From Verrucomicrobiales bacterium (GTDB lineage Bacteria > Verrucomicrobiota > Verrucomicrobiia > Limisphaerales > J093), in contig JABTUJ010000003.1 in NCBI GenBank assembly GCA_015075445.1, positions 1-64,000 of the forward strand: DNA of 64,000 nucleotides, in the 5' to 3' direction. Below, in pieces: positions 52,514 through 61,019 of the stretch. A program made the translations under genes and the position numbers. Position 1 is the stretch's first letter. Each line of letters begins with the position of its first letter. The notes beneath the pieces are model-generated. The model ran no database searches. It saw only the letters and a list, made by a program, of their open reading frames with translations, and was not told the origin of the DNA.

Positions 52514-53155
52514 ATGCCAAAGACCGAAGTCATTCTCGTACAGAACATCGTCGGCCTCGGCGGTGAGTCCGACCAGGTGAAGGTGGCCGCAGGCTACGCG
52601 CGCAACTACCTGTATCCCCAGCGCCTCGCCATCCCGCTGAGCGCCTCCAACAAGAAGCAGCTCGAGGCCCTTCGCAAACGGCGCGCCGAGCGGGAAGCCG
52701 CCGACCTCAACTCGATGAGCGAGCTGGCGGCTTCGCTCGGAAAGCTCCTGCTCAAGATCGTCGTGAAGACCGGCGATGACGGCAAGATGTTCGGGGCGGT
52801 GACCGCCGGGACGATTGCGGATGAGCTCAAGAGCCAGTTCGCCATTGCGCTGGATCGCAAGAAAATCCACCTCGAGCAACCGCTGCGTTCCCTGGGTGAG
52901 CACGAGGTGGAGATGCGGCTGCACCCTGACGTTCACGCCAAGCTGAAGGTCTTGATCGAGAGCAGCACACCGCCGGCTCCCGTGGTGGAGGAACCGAAGG
53001 AAGCGGCCAAGCCCGAGGGGCGTGGGCGGCGATTTGAGCGTCCGGCGCGCGGGCCGGCCGGAGCCCGGACGGGGGACAAGCCGGCGGCCGCTGCGGAGGC
53101 CAAGACAGGGCCTGCAAAGCCGGCCAAGCCGGCGGCCGAGAAGAAAAAGTCGTGA
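52514..53155 (+). CDS. rplI: 50S ribosomal protein L9 with long C-terminal tail
   Basis: 213 residues against ~150 in most bacteria. The N-domain reads TEVILVQNIVGLGGESDQVKVAAGYARNYLYPQRLAIPLS, with the family signature GYARNYL-P. A long central helix follows, then a C-domain (KLLLKIVVKTGDDGKMFGAVTAGTIADELK ... LGEHEVEMRLHPDVHAKLKVLI). The last ~60 residues are Ala/Lys/Pro/Glu-rich (EEPKEAAKPEGRGRRFERPA ... KPAAEKKKS) and probably disordered. The start at 52514 is the conserved MPKTEVIL; an open frame upstream is unrelated. Last gene of the run; a terminator-like hairpin follows at 53304. Confidence 0.95.
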   Translation: MPKTEVILVQNIVGLGGESDQVKVAAGYARNYLYPQRLAIPLSASNKKQLEALRKRRAEREAADLNSMSELAASLGKLLLKIVVKTGDDGKMFGAVTAGTIADELKSQFAIALDRKKIHLEQPLRSLGEHEVEMRLHPDVHAKLKVLIESSTPPAPVVEEPKEAAKPEGRGRRFERPARGPAGARTGDKPAAAAEAKTGPAKPAKPAAEKKKS

Positions 53156-53303
53156 TCTCTTCGCTCCTGCGTCGCGAGGCGATGCGGCCCTGCTGCGCGG
53201 GGTCGATGCGCGGGAGCACGAGCGTTCATTCGCTGGCCATTAGGCTGGCGCTCAGCGGCCGTCGGGTGGAGTGACGGAACGACCGCGGGCAGAGAGGCTG
53301 TCA

Positions 53304-53336
53304 CGGCGGGGCGCTTACGCTCCGCCGTTTGCTTTG
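53304..53336 (+). terminator. Rho-independent terminator candidate downstream of rplI
   Basis: A 10 bp stem (CGGCGGGGCG / CGCTCCGCCG, one G-U pair) with a four-base loop CTTA at 53314-53317, followed by TTTGCTTT. The T tract is interrupted by GC, so efficiency is uncertain. Confidence 0.5.
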
Positions 53337-53406
53337 GCGGGGGGCTGAAGAAACGGTGGGGCGGCGCGTCCAACGGCTGAATCTGTTGAGAATGCAGGCT
53401 GACCAT

Positions 53407-54186
53407 ATGAAACAGCAAAACCGTTCTGAATTCGGTGGGCGGCTCCGTGCAGGTGCGGGGATGTGGATCTTGGTGGTGGGTTGGTGGATGGGAGGGGCGG
53501 GCACGATGTCCGGCTGGGCGGCCGAGCCGCCGCGGCTGGCGGAGCCGGAACTCGAGTCGCGCCTGCGCCGTCTCGAGGCCGCGGGGAGCGACCTCGAGCA
53601 GTTGGACGCGGCGCGTTCGCTGCTCTCGCGGCACGCGGTGTCGAGCCTGCAGGTCAAGGCGCTGGCCCGGAAGATCCGGAGCGAGGAGGCGCGCCTGGAG
53701 TTTGCCTTGGCGGCGTATCCGCGCACGGTGGACCCGGAGAACTTCTACGAGGTGTATGACGCGTTTCAGTCCTTTTCGAAGGTCTTCCGGCTGCATGATC
53801 GGATCGGGCGCCTGTCACCGGGAGAGGGACCGCCGGCGGGCGGCATGGTGCCGGCGCCCCTGAGCAAGGCGGAGTGGGCGGAGCTGCTCCGGGTCGTGCG
53901 CAAGGAGAGTTTCGACAACACGCGGCTGGCGATTGCCCGGCAGGTGGTGGCCGGAGCGCGGGGACGGATTACATCGCGGCAGGTGCGGGAGATGCTGAGT
54001 TCATTCACGTTCGAGGACGGCCGCCTGGAGCTGGCCAAGGTCGCCTACGACAGCGTGGTGGATCCGTGGAACTACCACGTGGTGTATGACGCGTTCACGT
54101 TCGCCGCGAACCGGGAGAAGCTCGTGAAGTATCTCGAGTCGCGGTCGCTGCCGGCGACTCCGGAAATGCCGCAACCGAACCCGTGA
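53407..54186 (+). CDS. Secreted protein with two DUF4476-like repeats
   Basis: 259 residues from MKQQNRSEF, with a hydrophobic signal segment (AGMWILVVGWWMGGAGTMSGWAA). Two copies of a ~90-residue motif follow. Copy 1 reads AARSLLSRHAVSSLQVKALARKI, RLEFALAAYPRTVDPENFYEVYDAFQSFSKV. Copy 2 reads RLAIARQVVAGARGRITSRQVREML, RLELAKVAYDSVVDPWNYHVVYDAFTFAANREKL. The pattern FDNxRLxxA...F...RLxLAK-AY...DPxNYxxVYDAF is that of DUF4476, known mainly in Bacteroidota and Verrucomicrobiota and without assigned function. It faces the cysN gene tail to tail, 17 bases apart. Confidence 0.75.
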   Translation: MKQQNRSEFGGRLRAGAGMWILVVGWWMGGAGTMSGWAAEPPRLAEPELESRLRRLEAAGSDLEQLDAARSLLSRHAVSSLQVKALARKIRSEEARLEFALAAYPRTVDPENFYEVYDAFQSFSKVFRLHDRIGRLSPGEGPPAGGMVPAPLSKAEWAELLRVVRKESFDNTRLAIARQVVAGARGRITSRQVREMLSSFTFEDGRLELAKVAYDSVVDPWNYHVVYDAFTFAANREKLVKYLESRSLPATPEMPQPNP

Positions 54187-54203
54187 GTTCGGCCCGGGCG
54201 TGA

Positions 54204-55523
54204 TCAGATGGCGAAATCCTCGAACTCCGGTTTGTAGAGTTCGCGGGGCGGTTCGAGGAGGCCGGCGGCGACGGTGTGGTTGGAGCCTTCCTCGATGAGG
54301 ATGAAGGAGCCGGTGAGGCGGTTGCTGCGGTAGCCGTCGAAGACGAGCGGACGGGTGGTCTTGAGGCGGACCCGGCCGATGTCGTTCAGGCCGAGTTGGG
54401 CGGGCGGGTCGGGTTCGACGTCGAGGTCGGCGAAGTTGACGCGGTTTTCGAGGGCGGTGACGACGGCGCGGCAGAGGGTGGTGGTGTGCTTGAGGTGGAA
54501 CTTGCGGCCGGGCGTGAGGGGTTTGGGGTGCATCCAGACCAAGCGGGCCTCGAGGTCGGTGGCGCAACCGGGGAGGGCGTCGGGGCTGACCCAGACATCG
54601 CCGCGGCTGCAATCGATCTCGTCCTCGATGCGGAGGGTGACACTCTGGGGGCAGAAGGCTTCGGGGAGGGCGCCGTCGTAGGTCCAGATCTCCCGGACGG
54701 TCGAACGCAGACCGGACGGGAGCAGCAGGAGGGGTTGGCCGACTTTGACGATGCCGCCGGCGATCTGGCCACTGAAGCCGCGGAAGTCATGCCAGACCGG
54801 GTGGTCGGGACGGGCGGGGCGGTTGACCCATTGAACCGGGAAACGGAAGGCGCTGAGGTTGTAGTCGCTGGCGATGTGGACGGTCTCGAGATGGCCGAGC
54901 AGCGCGGGTCCCTGGTACCAGGGCGTGCGGGTGGAGGGGGTGACGACGTTGTCGCCGTCCTGGGCGCAGAGCGGGATGAACTTGACGTCGCGCAGGACGT
55001 CCAGGCGGGGGAGGAAGGCCTCGCAGTCCGCGCGGATTTCCTGGAACCGATCTTCGCTCCAGCCGACGAGGTCCATCTTGTTGACGGCGATGACGAGGTG
55101 GGGGATGCCGAGGAGGGCGGCGAGGAAGATGTGGCGGCGGGTTTGCTCGACGACGCCTTTGCGGGCGTCGACGAGCACGATGGCCAGGTTGGCGGTGGAG
55201 GCGCCCGTGACCATGTTGCGGGTGTACTGCACGTGGCCAGGGGTGTCGGCGATGATGAACCGGCGTCGGGGGGTGGCGAAGTAGCGGTAGGCGACATCGA
55301 TGGTGATGCCCTGTTCGCGCTCGGCGCGCAGGCCGTCGGTGAGATTGGCGAGGTTGATCTGGCCGCCGCCGGTGATATCGGCGCTGCGTTCGAGGGCCTC
55401 GATCTGGTCCTCCATGAGCGACTTGGAGTCGTAGAGGAGGCGGCCGATGAGGGTGGACTTGCCGTCGTCGACCGAGCCGCAGGTGTTGAAGCGGAGGATG
55501 TCGATGGGAGGCGTGGGAGTCAT
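54204..55523 (-). CDS. cysN: Sulfate adenylyltransferase subunit 1 (GTPase)
   Basis: 439 residues. GTPase motifs: NTCGSVDDGKSTLIGRLLYDSK, ERGITIDVAYRYFAT-type switch (here EREQGITIDVAYRYF), DTPGHVQYTRNMVTGAS, AVNKMDLVGW. Two EF-Tu-like beta domains follow (FRFPVQWVNRPARPDHPVWHDFRGFSGQIAGG and FHLKHTTTLCRAVVTALENRVNF). It drives ATP sulfurylase by GTP hydrolysis as a complex with CysD, whose gene starts the unit upstream on the same strand 53 bases away. The length shows there is no C-terminal APS kinase (CysC) fusion. Confidence 0.95.
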   Translation of the reverse strand: MTPTPPIDILRFNTCGSVDDGKSTLIGRLLYDSKSLMEDQIEALERSADITGGGQINLANLTDGLRAEREQGITIDVAYRYFATPRRRFIIADTPGHVQYTRNMVTGASTANLAIVLVDARKGVVEQTRRHIFLAALLGIPHLVIAVNKMDLVGWSEDRFQEIRADCEAFLPRLDVLRDVKFIPLCAQDGDNVVTPSTRTPWYQGPALLGHLETVHIASDYNLSAFRFPVQWVNRPARPDHPVWHDFRGFSGQIAGGIVKVGQPLLLLPSGLRSTVREIWTYDGALPEAFCPQSVTLRIEDEIDCSRGDVWVSPDALPGCATDLEARLVWMHPKPLTPGRKFHLKHTTTLCRAVVTALENRVNFADLDVEPDPPAQLGLNDIGRVRLKTTRPLVFDGYRSNRLTGSFILIEEGSNHTVAAGLLEPPRELYKPEFEDFAI

Positions 55524-55576
55524 GCGGGCGGGGCGGCTGGGGGGGGAAGGGACCGGAGGCGGTGGAGCAGGGGAGG

Positions 55577-56479
55577 TTAGAAGTAGCCTTGTTTCTTGCG
55601 ATCCTCCATGGCGGCCTCGCTGGTCCGGTCATCGGCGCGGGAGCCGCGTTCGGTGACCCGGGCGGCGGCGATTTCGGTGATGATGTCGGTCACGGTGTTG
55701 GCCGGGCTTTCGACCAGGCCGGTGCTGATGATGTCGCCGATGGTGCGGACGCGGACGACGAGTTCACGAACGGTTTCCGCGTCGCGCGGCGGGAGGAGGG
55801 GGGTGACGGGGAGCCACTGGCCGTGGCGGCGGACACAGGAGCGGCGGTGGCTGAAGTAGATGCTGGGGACATCGAGACGTTCGCGGTCGATGTATTCCCA
55901 GACGTCCATCTCGGTCCAGTTGCTGAGCGGGAAGACGCGCATGTGTTCGCCGGGGTTGAGGCGGGCGTTGTAGAGGTTCCACAGCTCGGGCCGCTGGTTC
56001 TTGGGATCCCACTGGCCGAAGGCGTCCCGGAAGCTGAAGAAGCGCTCCTTCGCCCGGGCTTTCTCCTCGTCCCGGCGGGCCCCGCCGATGGCGCAGTCGA
56101 AGCGGAACTCCTCGAGGGCGGCGAGGAGGGTGGGGATCTGGAGGCGGTTGCGGCTGATCTCGCCCGGGACGGGAACGGCAATGCCGGCGGCGATGGCGTC
56201 TTCGACCTTGCGAACGATGAGGCGGGCGCCGAGTTCGGTGGCGCGGCGGTCGCGGAACTCGTTGAGTTCGGGGAAGTGATGGCCGGTGTCAACGTTGAGG
56301 AGCGGCAGGGGGAGGTCGGAGGGGCGGAAGGCCTTCTCGGCCAGACGCAGGAGGCAGATGGAGTCCTTGCCGCCGGAGAAGAGCAGGGCCGGGCGCTCGA
56401 ACTCGGCGGCGACCTCGCGCAGGACGTAAATGGCCTCGGATTCGAGGTGATCGAGGTGATCGAGGTGGTAGTTGCTCAC
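55577..56479 (-). CDS. cysD: Sulfate adenylyltransferase subunit 2
   Basis: 300 residues, the usual length. LESEAIYVLREVAAEFERPALLFSGGKDSICLLRLAEKAF carries the PP-loop (SGGKDS) that binds ATP. Family blocks: LLNVDTGHHFPELNEFRD, CAIGGARRDEEKARAKERFFSFRD, and VFPLSNWTEMDVWEYIDRERLDVPSIYFSH. It forms APS from sulfate and ATP. The GTG at 56479 overlaps the stop of cysH by four bases and gives the conserved start; a longer upstream frame is in cysH. The tail (DRTSEAAMEDRKKQGYF) matches the family. Confidence 0.95.
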   Translation of the reverse strand: MSNYHLDHLDHLESEAIYVLREVAAEFERPALLFSGGKDSICLLRLAEKAFRPSDLPLPLLNVDTGHHFPELNEFRDRRATELGARLIVRKVEDAIAAGIAVPVPGEISRNRLQIPTLLAALEEFRFDCAIGGARRDEEKARAKERFFSFRDAFGQWDPKNQRPELWNLYNARLNPGEHMRVFPLSNWTEMDVWEYIDRERLDVPSIYFSHRRSCVRRHGQWLPVTPLLPPRDAETVRELVVRVRTIGDIISTGLVESPANTVTDIITEIAAARVTERGSRADDRTSEAAMEDRKKQGYF

Positions 56480-57144
56480 GGGGAGGGAGAGGCGGGCGGA
56501 GTGCCCCAGGCGGCGTGCAGACCGCACTCGCGTTTTTCGCTGGCTTTGGCGGGGTCGAAGTAATCCCACTCGTTGGGGAGGTGATGTTCCTCGAGATAGG
56601 CCTCCATCTGGGCGTCGCTCCAATGGCATAGGGGAGAGGCCTTGAGTGTGCTGAAGGCGGGATCGAAGCCGACGATGTCGAGCTGAGCGCGCTGCGGGTT
56701 TTGCACCTGGCGCAGGGCGGTGAACCAGACGCGCGGGGCGAGTTCGCGCATGCCGCGCTCGAAGGGCTCAAGCTTCATGACCCGGCTGAAGGCGCGGATC
56801 TGCGGCTCGTTTTCGGGGGTGGGTTCAGGCGGGCCGCCGTGGAGGGCGTCGTAGTGCGCGGCGGTCAGCGTGGGGACGTAGCTCTTGAGGTTGAGGTTGA
56901 GGCGCTGGCGGAGGTCGTCGGCATGGCGGTAGGTGGCAGGGCGGTTGTAGCCGTGGTCCACCCACAGCACCGGGATGTCCGGCTGGACGCGGGTGACGAG
57001 GTGGAGGAGGACAGCCTCGTAGGGGCGGAAGTTGGTCGAGATCAGCGCGCGGCCCTCAGCTCGGGTGAGGGCCCACCGGATGATGGCCAGCGGCGGCGCG
57101 TTCCGGAGTTCCGCGTTGGCGAGTCGGAGTTGGTCGGGGTCCAT
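56476..57144 (-). CDS. cysH: Phosphoadenylylsulfate (PAPS) reductase
   Basis: 222 residues. The PP-loop-related N-terminus has NFRPYEAVLLHLVTRVQPDIPVLWVDHGYNRPATYRHADDLRQ; then LKLEPFERGMRELAPRVWFTALRQVQNPQR and the active-site KRECGLHAAW with the single catalytic Cys. The CC...CxxC iron-sulfur ligands of APS reductases are absent, so it should reduce PAPS, not APS. That needs an APS kinase, which I do not find in this window. It starts six bases after the cysI stop and is coupled to cysD. Confidence 0.9.
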   Translation of the reverse strand: MDPDQLRLANAELRNAPPLAIIRWALTRAEGRALISTNFRPYEAVLLHLVTRVQPDIPVLWVDHGYNRPATYRHADDLRQRLNLNLKSYVPTLTAAHYDALHGGPPEPTPENEPQIRAFSRVMKLEPFERGMRELAPRVWFTALRQVQNPQRAQLDIVGFDPAFSTLKASPLCHWSDAQMEAYLEEHHLPNEWDYFDPAKASEKRECGLHAAWGTPPASPSP

Positions 57145-57150
57145 GGCGGA

Positions 57151-58845
57151 TCAGGCGTTGAGGGCGGTGGCATCCCACAACGTCCGAGCCGCCCAGTCGC
57201 CGAAACGCTCGCCGGCTTGCCGCTCGCGGCGGAAGCGCTCGAAGAGGGGGCGCAGTTCGTTCTCGATCTCCGGTTCCTTGACCATTTCCTTCCACAACCG
57301 GTTGAGCCGCGTGCCGGAGGTGTTGCCCCCCAACCAGAGCTGGTAGCGGCCAGGGGCCTTGCCGACGAACGCGATTTCCGCCAGGTAGGGTCGCGCACAG
57401 CCGTTCGGACACCCGGTCATGCGAATGATGATCTCTTCGCCGGCCAGGCCGGTGTCGGCCATCAACTCCTCGATGCGGTCCAGGATGCCGGGGAGGCAGC
57501 GTTCGGATTCGGCCAGCGCGAGGCCGCAGGTGGGCAGGGCCACACACGCCATGGCGGCGGCATGGAGCACCGAGGCCTGTTGGGCGGTACGAACACCGTG
57601 CTCGGCCAGGACGGCGGTGATGGTGTCGCGCTCGCCGACCGGGACACGCGCCAGCAGGACGTTCTGGTTCGCAGTCAGCCGGAACTCAATCGCGGAGAAG
57701 CGCTCGGCGATTTGACGCAAGGCGGACTTCAAGCGCCGTTCGCCATCGTCCTTCACCCGCCCGTTCTCAACAAAAAGCCCGAGAAACGACGTGCCGTCCG
57801 CGGCGGCATGCCAGCCCAGCAGGTCGTGCGTGGTCGTAAACGAGTACGGTCGCGGCGGTTCCAGTCCGACCCCGGCGCGCTTCTCGATTTCCGCCCGGGT
57901 CCAGTCGGGCCCCCGCTCCTCCACGACGTACTTGAGGCGCGCGTGCTTGCGATCGGAGCGGTCGCCAAAGTCGCGGTGGATGGTCAACACGGCTTGGGCG
58001 ATGGGCACGAGATGTTCGGGCGTGAAGAACCCCAGCACATCGGCCAGACGCGGGTAGGTGGCGTCGTTGCCATGGCTTCGCCCAAGGCCGCCACCGACGC
58101 AGAGGTTGTAGCCGAGGAGTTGGTCCCGCTCGACGATGGCAACGAAGCCGAGGTCGTTGGCCAGCACGTCGAGGTCGTTCACCGGCGGTATGACGAAGGC
58201 GACCTTGAACTTGCGGGGCAGGTACGTGGCGCCGTAGAGGGGGTCCACGAAATCCTTGTTTGCCGGGTCTTCGAGGTTGAGTTGGACGCCGTCGACCCAG
58301 ATGGCGTGGTACGCCCGGGTGCGCGGTCGGAGGGCATCGGCCACGCGGACGCAGTCGGCATGGACCAGGTCACGGGCGCGGGTGTAGGCGGGAGTCGGGG
58401 GCGCGAGGACGTTGCGGTTCACATCACCGCAGGCGGCGAGGGTGGACAGCAGGCAATCATGGATGCCCCGCATGAGCGGGCCCAACTGGTTCTTGACCAC
58501 GCCGTGGAACTGGATGCTCTGGCGGGTCGTGATCCGCAGCGTGTTGTTGCCGTGACGGCTGGCGAGGTCGTCGAAGGCGATCCATTGGGCGGGGGTCATG
58601 ACGCCGCCGGGGATGCGCCCGCGGATCATCATGATGTACTTCTTGCCCGTCTTCCGCAGGTCGCGATCGTCCTGCTGATAGATGCCGTGGAACTTGAGGA
58701 ACTGGGCGTCGTCATCGGAGAACCGGTCGGCGGCGGGATCGGCCAGGGTGGCGGCGATCTGACCGGCCAAGGTCGGCACAGCGGCCTTGATGACCTCGTT
58801 GTGGGTCACCTTGGCCGAAGCCGTAGCACTCTCTGTTGCAATCAT
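57151..58845 (-). CDS. cysI: Assimilatory sulfite reductase, haemoprotein subunit
   Basis: 564 residues, close to E. coli CysI (570). The siroheme/Fe-S protein motifs are present: RGRIPGGVMTPAQWIAFDDLASRHGNNTLRITTRQSIQFHGVVK, GDVNRNVLAPPTPAYT, GYNLCVGGGLGRSHGNDATYPRLAD, LPTCGLALAESER, and MTGCPNGCARPYLAEIAFVGKAPG. The Cys pair in TCGLALAESER and TGCPNGC provide the four cluster ligands. It reduces sulfite to sulfide. The electron donor subunit CysJ is not in this window. The start at 58845 (MIATESATASAKV) is supported by the family; 27 extra upstream codons are possible but not conserved. First gene of the cysI-cysH-cysD-cysN operon. Confidence 0.95.
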   Translation of the reverse strand: MIATESATASAKVTHNEVIKAAVPTLAGQIAATLADPAADRFSDDDAQFLKFHGIYQQDDRDLRKTGKKYIMMIRGRIPGGVMTPAQWIAFDDLASRHGNNTLRITTRQSIQFHGVVKNQLGPLMRGIHDCLLSTLAACGDVNRNVLAPPTPAYTRARDLVHADCVRVADALRPRTRAYHAIWVDGVQLNLEDPANKDFVDPLYGATYLPRKFKVAFVIPPVNDLDVLANDLGFVAIVERDQLLGYNLCVGGGLGRSHGNDATYPRLADVLGFFTPEHLVPIAQAVLTIHRDFGDRSDRKHARLKYVVEERGPDWTRAEIEKRAGVGLEPPRPYSFTTTHDLLGWHAAADGTSFLGLFVENGRVKDDGERRLKSALRQIAERFSAIEFRLTANQNVLLARVPVGERDTITAVLAEHGVRTAQQASVLHAAAMACVALPTCGLALAESERCLPGILDRIEELMADTGLAGEEIIIRMTGCPNGCARPYLAEIAFVGKAPGRYQLWLGGNTSGTRLNRLWKEMVKEPEIENELRPLFERFRRERQAGERFGDWAARTLWDATALNA

Positions 58846-58852
58846 AAGTAAG

Positions 58853-58893
58853 TCACTTGTGATACTATTGATCCGGCTCGGTGCGGGTGTCAA
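58853..58893 (-). promoter_or_regulatory. Candidate promoter and palindrome upstream of cysI
   Basis: Reading leftward, a perfect TTGACA (58888-58893) is followed after 20 bases by TAGTAT (58862-58867), four of six matches to the -10 consensus. The spacing is longer than the optimal 17. Just downstream lies TCACTTGTGA (58853-58862), with inverted TCAC/GTGA arms, 8 bases before the cysI start codon, a plausible operator position. I cannot name the regulator. Confidence 0.35.
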
Positions 58894-58946
58894 ACCCAAT
58901 TCTGCTTTGGGTTCGGTCGCCGCCACTTCGGCCAGGCACCAGGCGG

Positions 58947-61013
58947 TCAGCGGCGGATGCCGACCGCCCGGATGTCGATGGGTTCGATGCCCAACTCGAG
59001 CGCCGGCGAGTTCGTGCGGAAACGGAAGTCCAGGCTGGCCGGGTCGACCAAGAGCGGGTCGGCCATGATGGTGTCGCCGGGTGGGCCGAGGAGCGTTTCC
59101 CGGCCCGTGTACTGGTCAAGGCGGGCGCGCTCGATGCGGTTGGCGCCGCTGTGGAAGAGGTTCTTCGACCAACGGGTGACCGCATTCTCGCCTTCGATCC
59201 GGATCTTGCCGGTGGCGCTGAGAATGTTGCGTTCGAGGGTGAAGCCGGTGGAGCGCGGGAAGGTGAGCTTGGCGTCGCCTTCGACGAGGAACAGGTTGTT
59301 ACGGATGACGTTGTTGGTGGCCATGTGATTGTGGGCTGGCCACCCGACGCGGAGGGAGACGTTATGTTCGACGACGCAGCCGGAGCTTCGCTCATCGAGG
59401 TAGTAGGCCGAGGCGCCATAACCGCCGGTGTCGGTGATGTCGCGGGCGAAGTTACCGCGGAGGATGCAGTTGGTGGCAGCGAACATGTAAATGGCGGCGC
59501 CGTCATGGAGCACCTTCATGCAGTCGTAGAGGAGGTTGTGGGAGACGACGTTGCCGCGGCCGCCGTAGTTGATGGCGGAATAGCTGCAGTCGTGGACTTC
59601 GTTATGCGTGACGAGGCAATCGGTGCCGCCGTTGTAGATGCCGATGCCGCTGGGGTAGCTGCGCCCGATGCCGTGGACGTGGTTGTCGCGCAGGATGGCG
59701 CGCTGGCCACCCACATAGAGGCCGCCGGCGCCGCAGTCATGGATCTCGCAACGTTGGACCACGATGTCCTGAATTCGGCCCGTGGCCTTCACGGCATGGC
59801 CGCCGACGCCGCGGATGACGAGGTCCTCGAAGGTGCACCGCTCGGCGCGATCCAGGCTGATGGCCCCGCTGAGGCGGGTGGCGGCGAAACCGCCGGCGAC
59901 CAGCGGAACAGTGGTGGCGCTGAAGGTCAGGCCACGCACCACCACGTCTTGCACGGGAGCATCCGGGCGTCCCGCCAGGCGGAGCAGGGTGAAACGCGCA
60001 GGAGCCACTGCGACCAGGGTGCTTGGATCCTCGTCGGCCAGGGGCCAGTAGAGGATGCGGTTCCGCTCGCGATCGTGGAGCCATTGGCCGGGCTGGGTGA
60101 GGCCGGCACGGAGGTTCCAGAGAACATAGCGGCGGACGCCAAAAGCCCCGGGCGGATGGCCGCAGGGGGGAGCGAGTGTGAGGCGGTGGTTGGCCGGATC
60201 GTGTTGGGCGACGCCCACGCATGATTCGTCCCACATGTGATAGGCGGTGATCTCGGCCTGCGTGAGGTCCGGCCAGTCGCCCAGGTCGCCGGGTCGGTAT
60301 TCCAGGGTGGTGAGCTCTTCCTGGGTGGGCGGTCGTTTCCAACCGCCGCCGGTGGTGCTCATCCAGGGCACGTCGAAGCGGGTGGTGTGTTCGAGTGCAC
60401 CCTGGGCCGGGAACCGGGCGCGCGGTCGGGTCTGGCCGTGAACCAGCAGCAAGCGCACCTCCCAGCCGGGGCTGGCCAGGCCCGCCTTCACGTCCGCTTC
60501 ACGTGGGGACAGAGGAGGCAAAGGCGCAGACCACCAGGCAGTGCCGGTTTCACGTTCCCAGCCGGTGAGCCGGTGTCCGCCATAGAGCACCGGACGCGCG
60601 CCGGGCGCGGCGGTGATTTCCAGCCCTGAATCCTCGGGCTCGAGCGAGAGGCCGACATCGTAGTAGTCGCCGTCGTGAATCAGGATCCGACGCGGCTCTG
60701 TCGTGGGAACCTGGCGGGCGGCGTCTCGGGCTTCGCGCAGAGACGCGAAGCGGTGGGCGGGATCGATGTTGGGGGGCGGCGAACCGGGCGGGGCCACGTG
60801 GAACTCGGCGGCGGTCGCCATGCAGCATTGGGCCGCTGCCATCAGGCTGCCGATGGCGCGGAACAAGCCGGGCGACTTGTCCCGGTTCGCGCTGCGCAGC
60901 GGCCATGAAGAGGGTGGGGTGAGGCGGTTGCCGAGCCGGTGGCGGGTGGGATGAAGGTGGTTCTGGGCCGTGGCTCGGCAGCAGCCTCGCCCCATCGGGA
61001 AGGACGGTTTCAT
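58947..61013 (-). CDS. Secreted right-handed parallel beta-helix protein
   Basis: 688 residues. A signal-like segment (LFRAIGSLMAAAQCCMATAA) precedes EFHVAPPGSPPPNIDPAHRFASLREARDAAR, the usual start of this family (a shallow Ca- and sugar-binding beta-helix protein). Coils are visible from ~residue 390: VVVRGLTFSATT, CTFEDLVIRGVGGHAVKATG, IVVQRCEIHDCGAGGLYVGG, AILRDNHVHGIGRSYPSGIGIYNGG, CLVTHNEVHDCSYSAINYGG and CILRGNFARDIT. It probably binds or cleaves polysaccharides (pectate-lyase-like fold); catalytic residues cannot be assigned. The frame starts six bases after the mtnA stop; the alternative Met at 60842 lies directly before the signal core. Confidence 0.82.
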   Translation of the reverse strand: MKPSFPMGRGCCRATAQNHLHPTRHRLGNRLTPPSSWPLRSANRDKSPGLFRAIGSLMAAAQCCMATAAEFHVAPPGSPPPNIDPAHRFASLREARDAARQVPTTEPRRILIHDGDYYDVGLSLEPEDSGLEITAAPGARPVLYGGHRLTGWERETGTAWWSAPLPPLSPREADVKAGLASPGWEVRLLLVHGQTRPRARFPAQGALEHTTRFDVPWMSTTGGGWKRPPTQEELTTLEYRPGDLGDWPDLTQAEITAYHMWDESCVGVAQHDPANHRLTLAPPCGHPPGAFGVRRYVLWNLRAGLTQPGQWLHDRERNRILYWPLADEDPSTLVAVAPARFTLLRLAGRPDAPVQDVVVRGLTFSATTVPLVAGGFAATRLSGAISLDRAERCTFEDLVIRGVGGHAVKATGRIQDIVVQRCEIHDCGAGGLYVGGQRAILRDNHVHGIGRSYPSGIGIYNGGTDCLVTHNEVHDCSYSAINYGGRGNVVSHNLLYDCMKVLHDGAAIYMFAATNCILRGNFARDITDTGGYGASAYYLDERSSGCVVEHNVSLRVGWPAHNHMATNNVIRNNLFLVEGDAKLTFPRSTGFTLERNILSATGKIRIEGENAVTRWSKNLFHSGANRIERARLDQYTGRETLLGPPGDTIMADPLLVDPASLDFRFRTNSPALELGIEPIDIRAVGIRR

Positions 61014-61019
61014 GGAGAT

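Noticed and set aside
53156..53300. Short open frame after rplI
   Set aside because: No similarity or ribosome-binding site; followed by a terminator-like hairpin.
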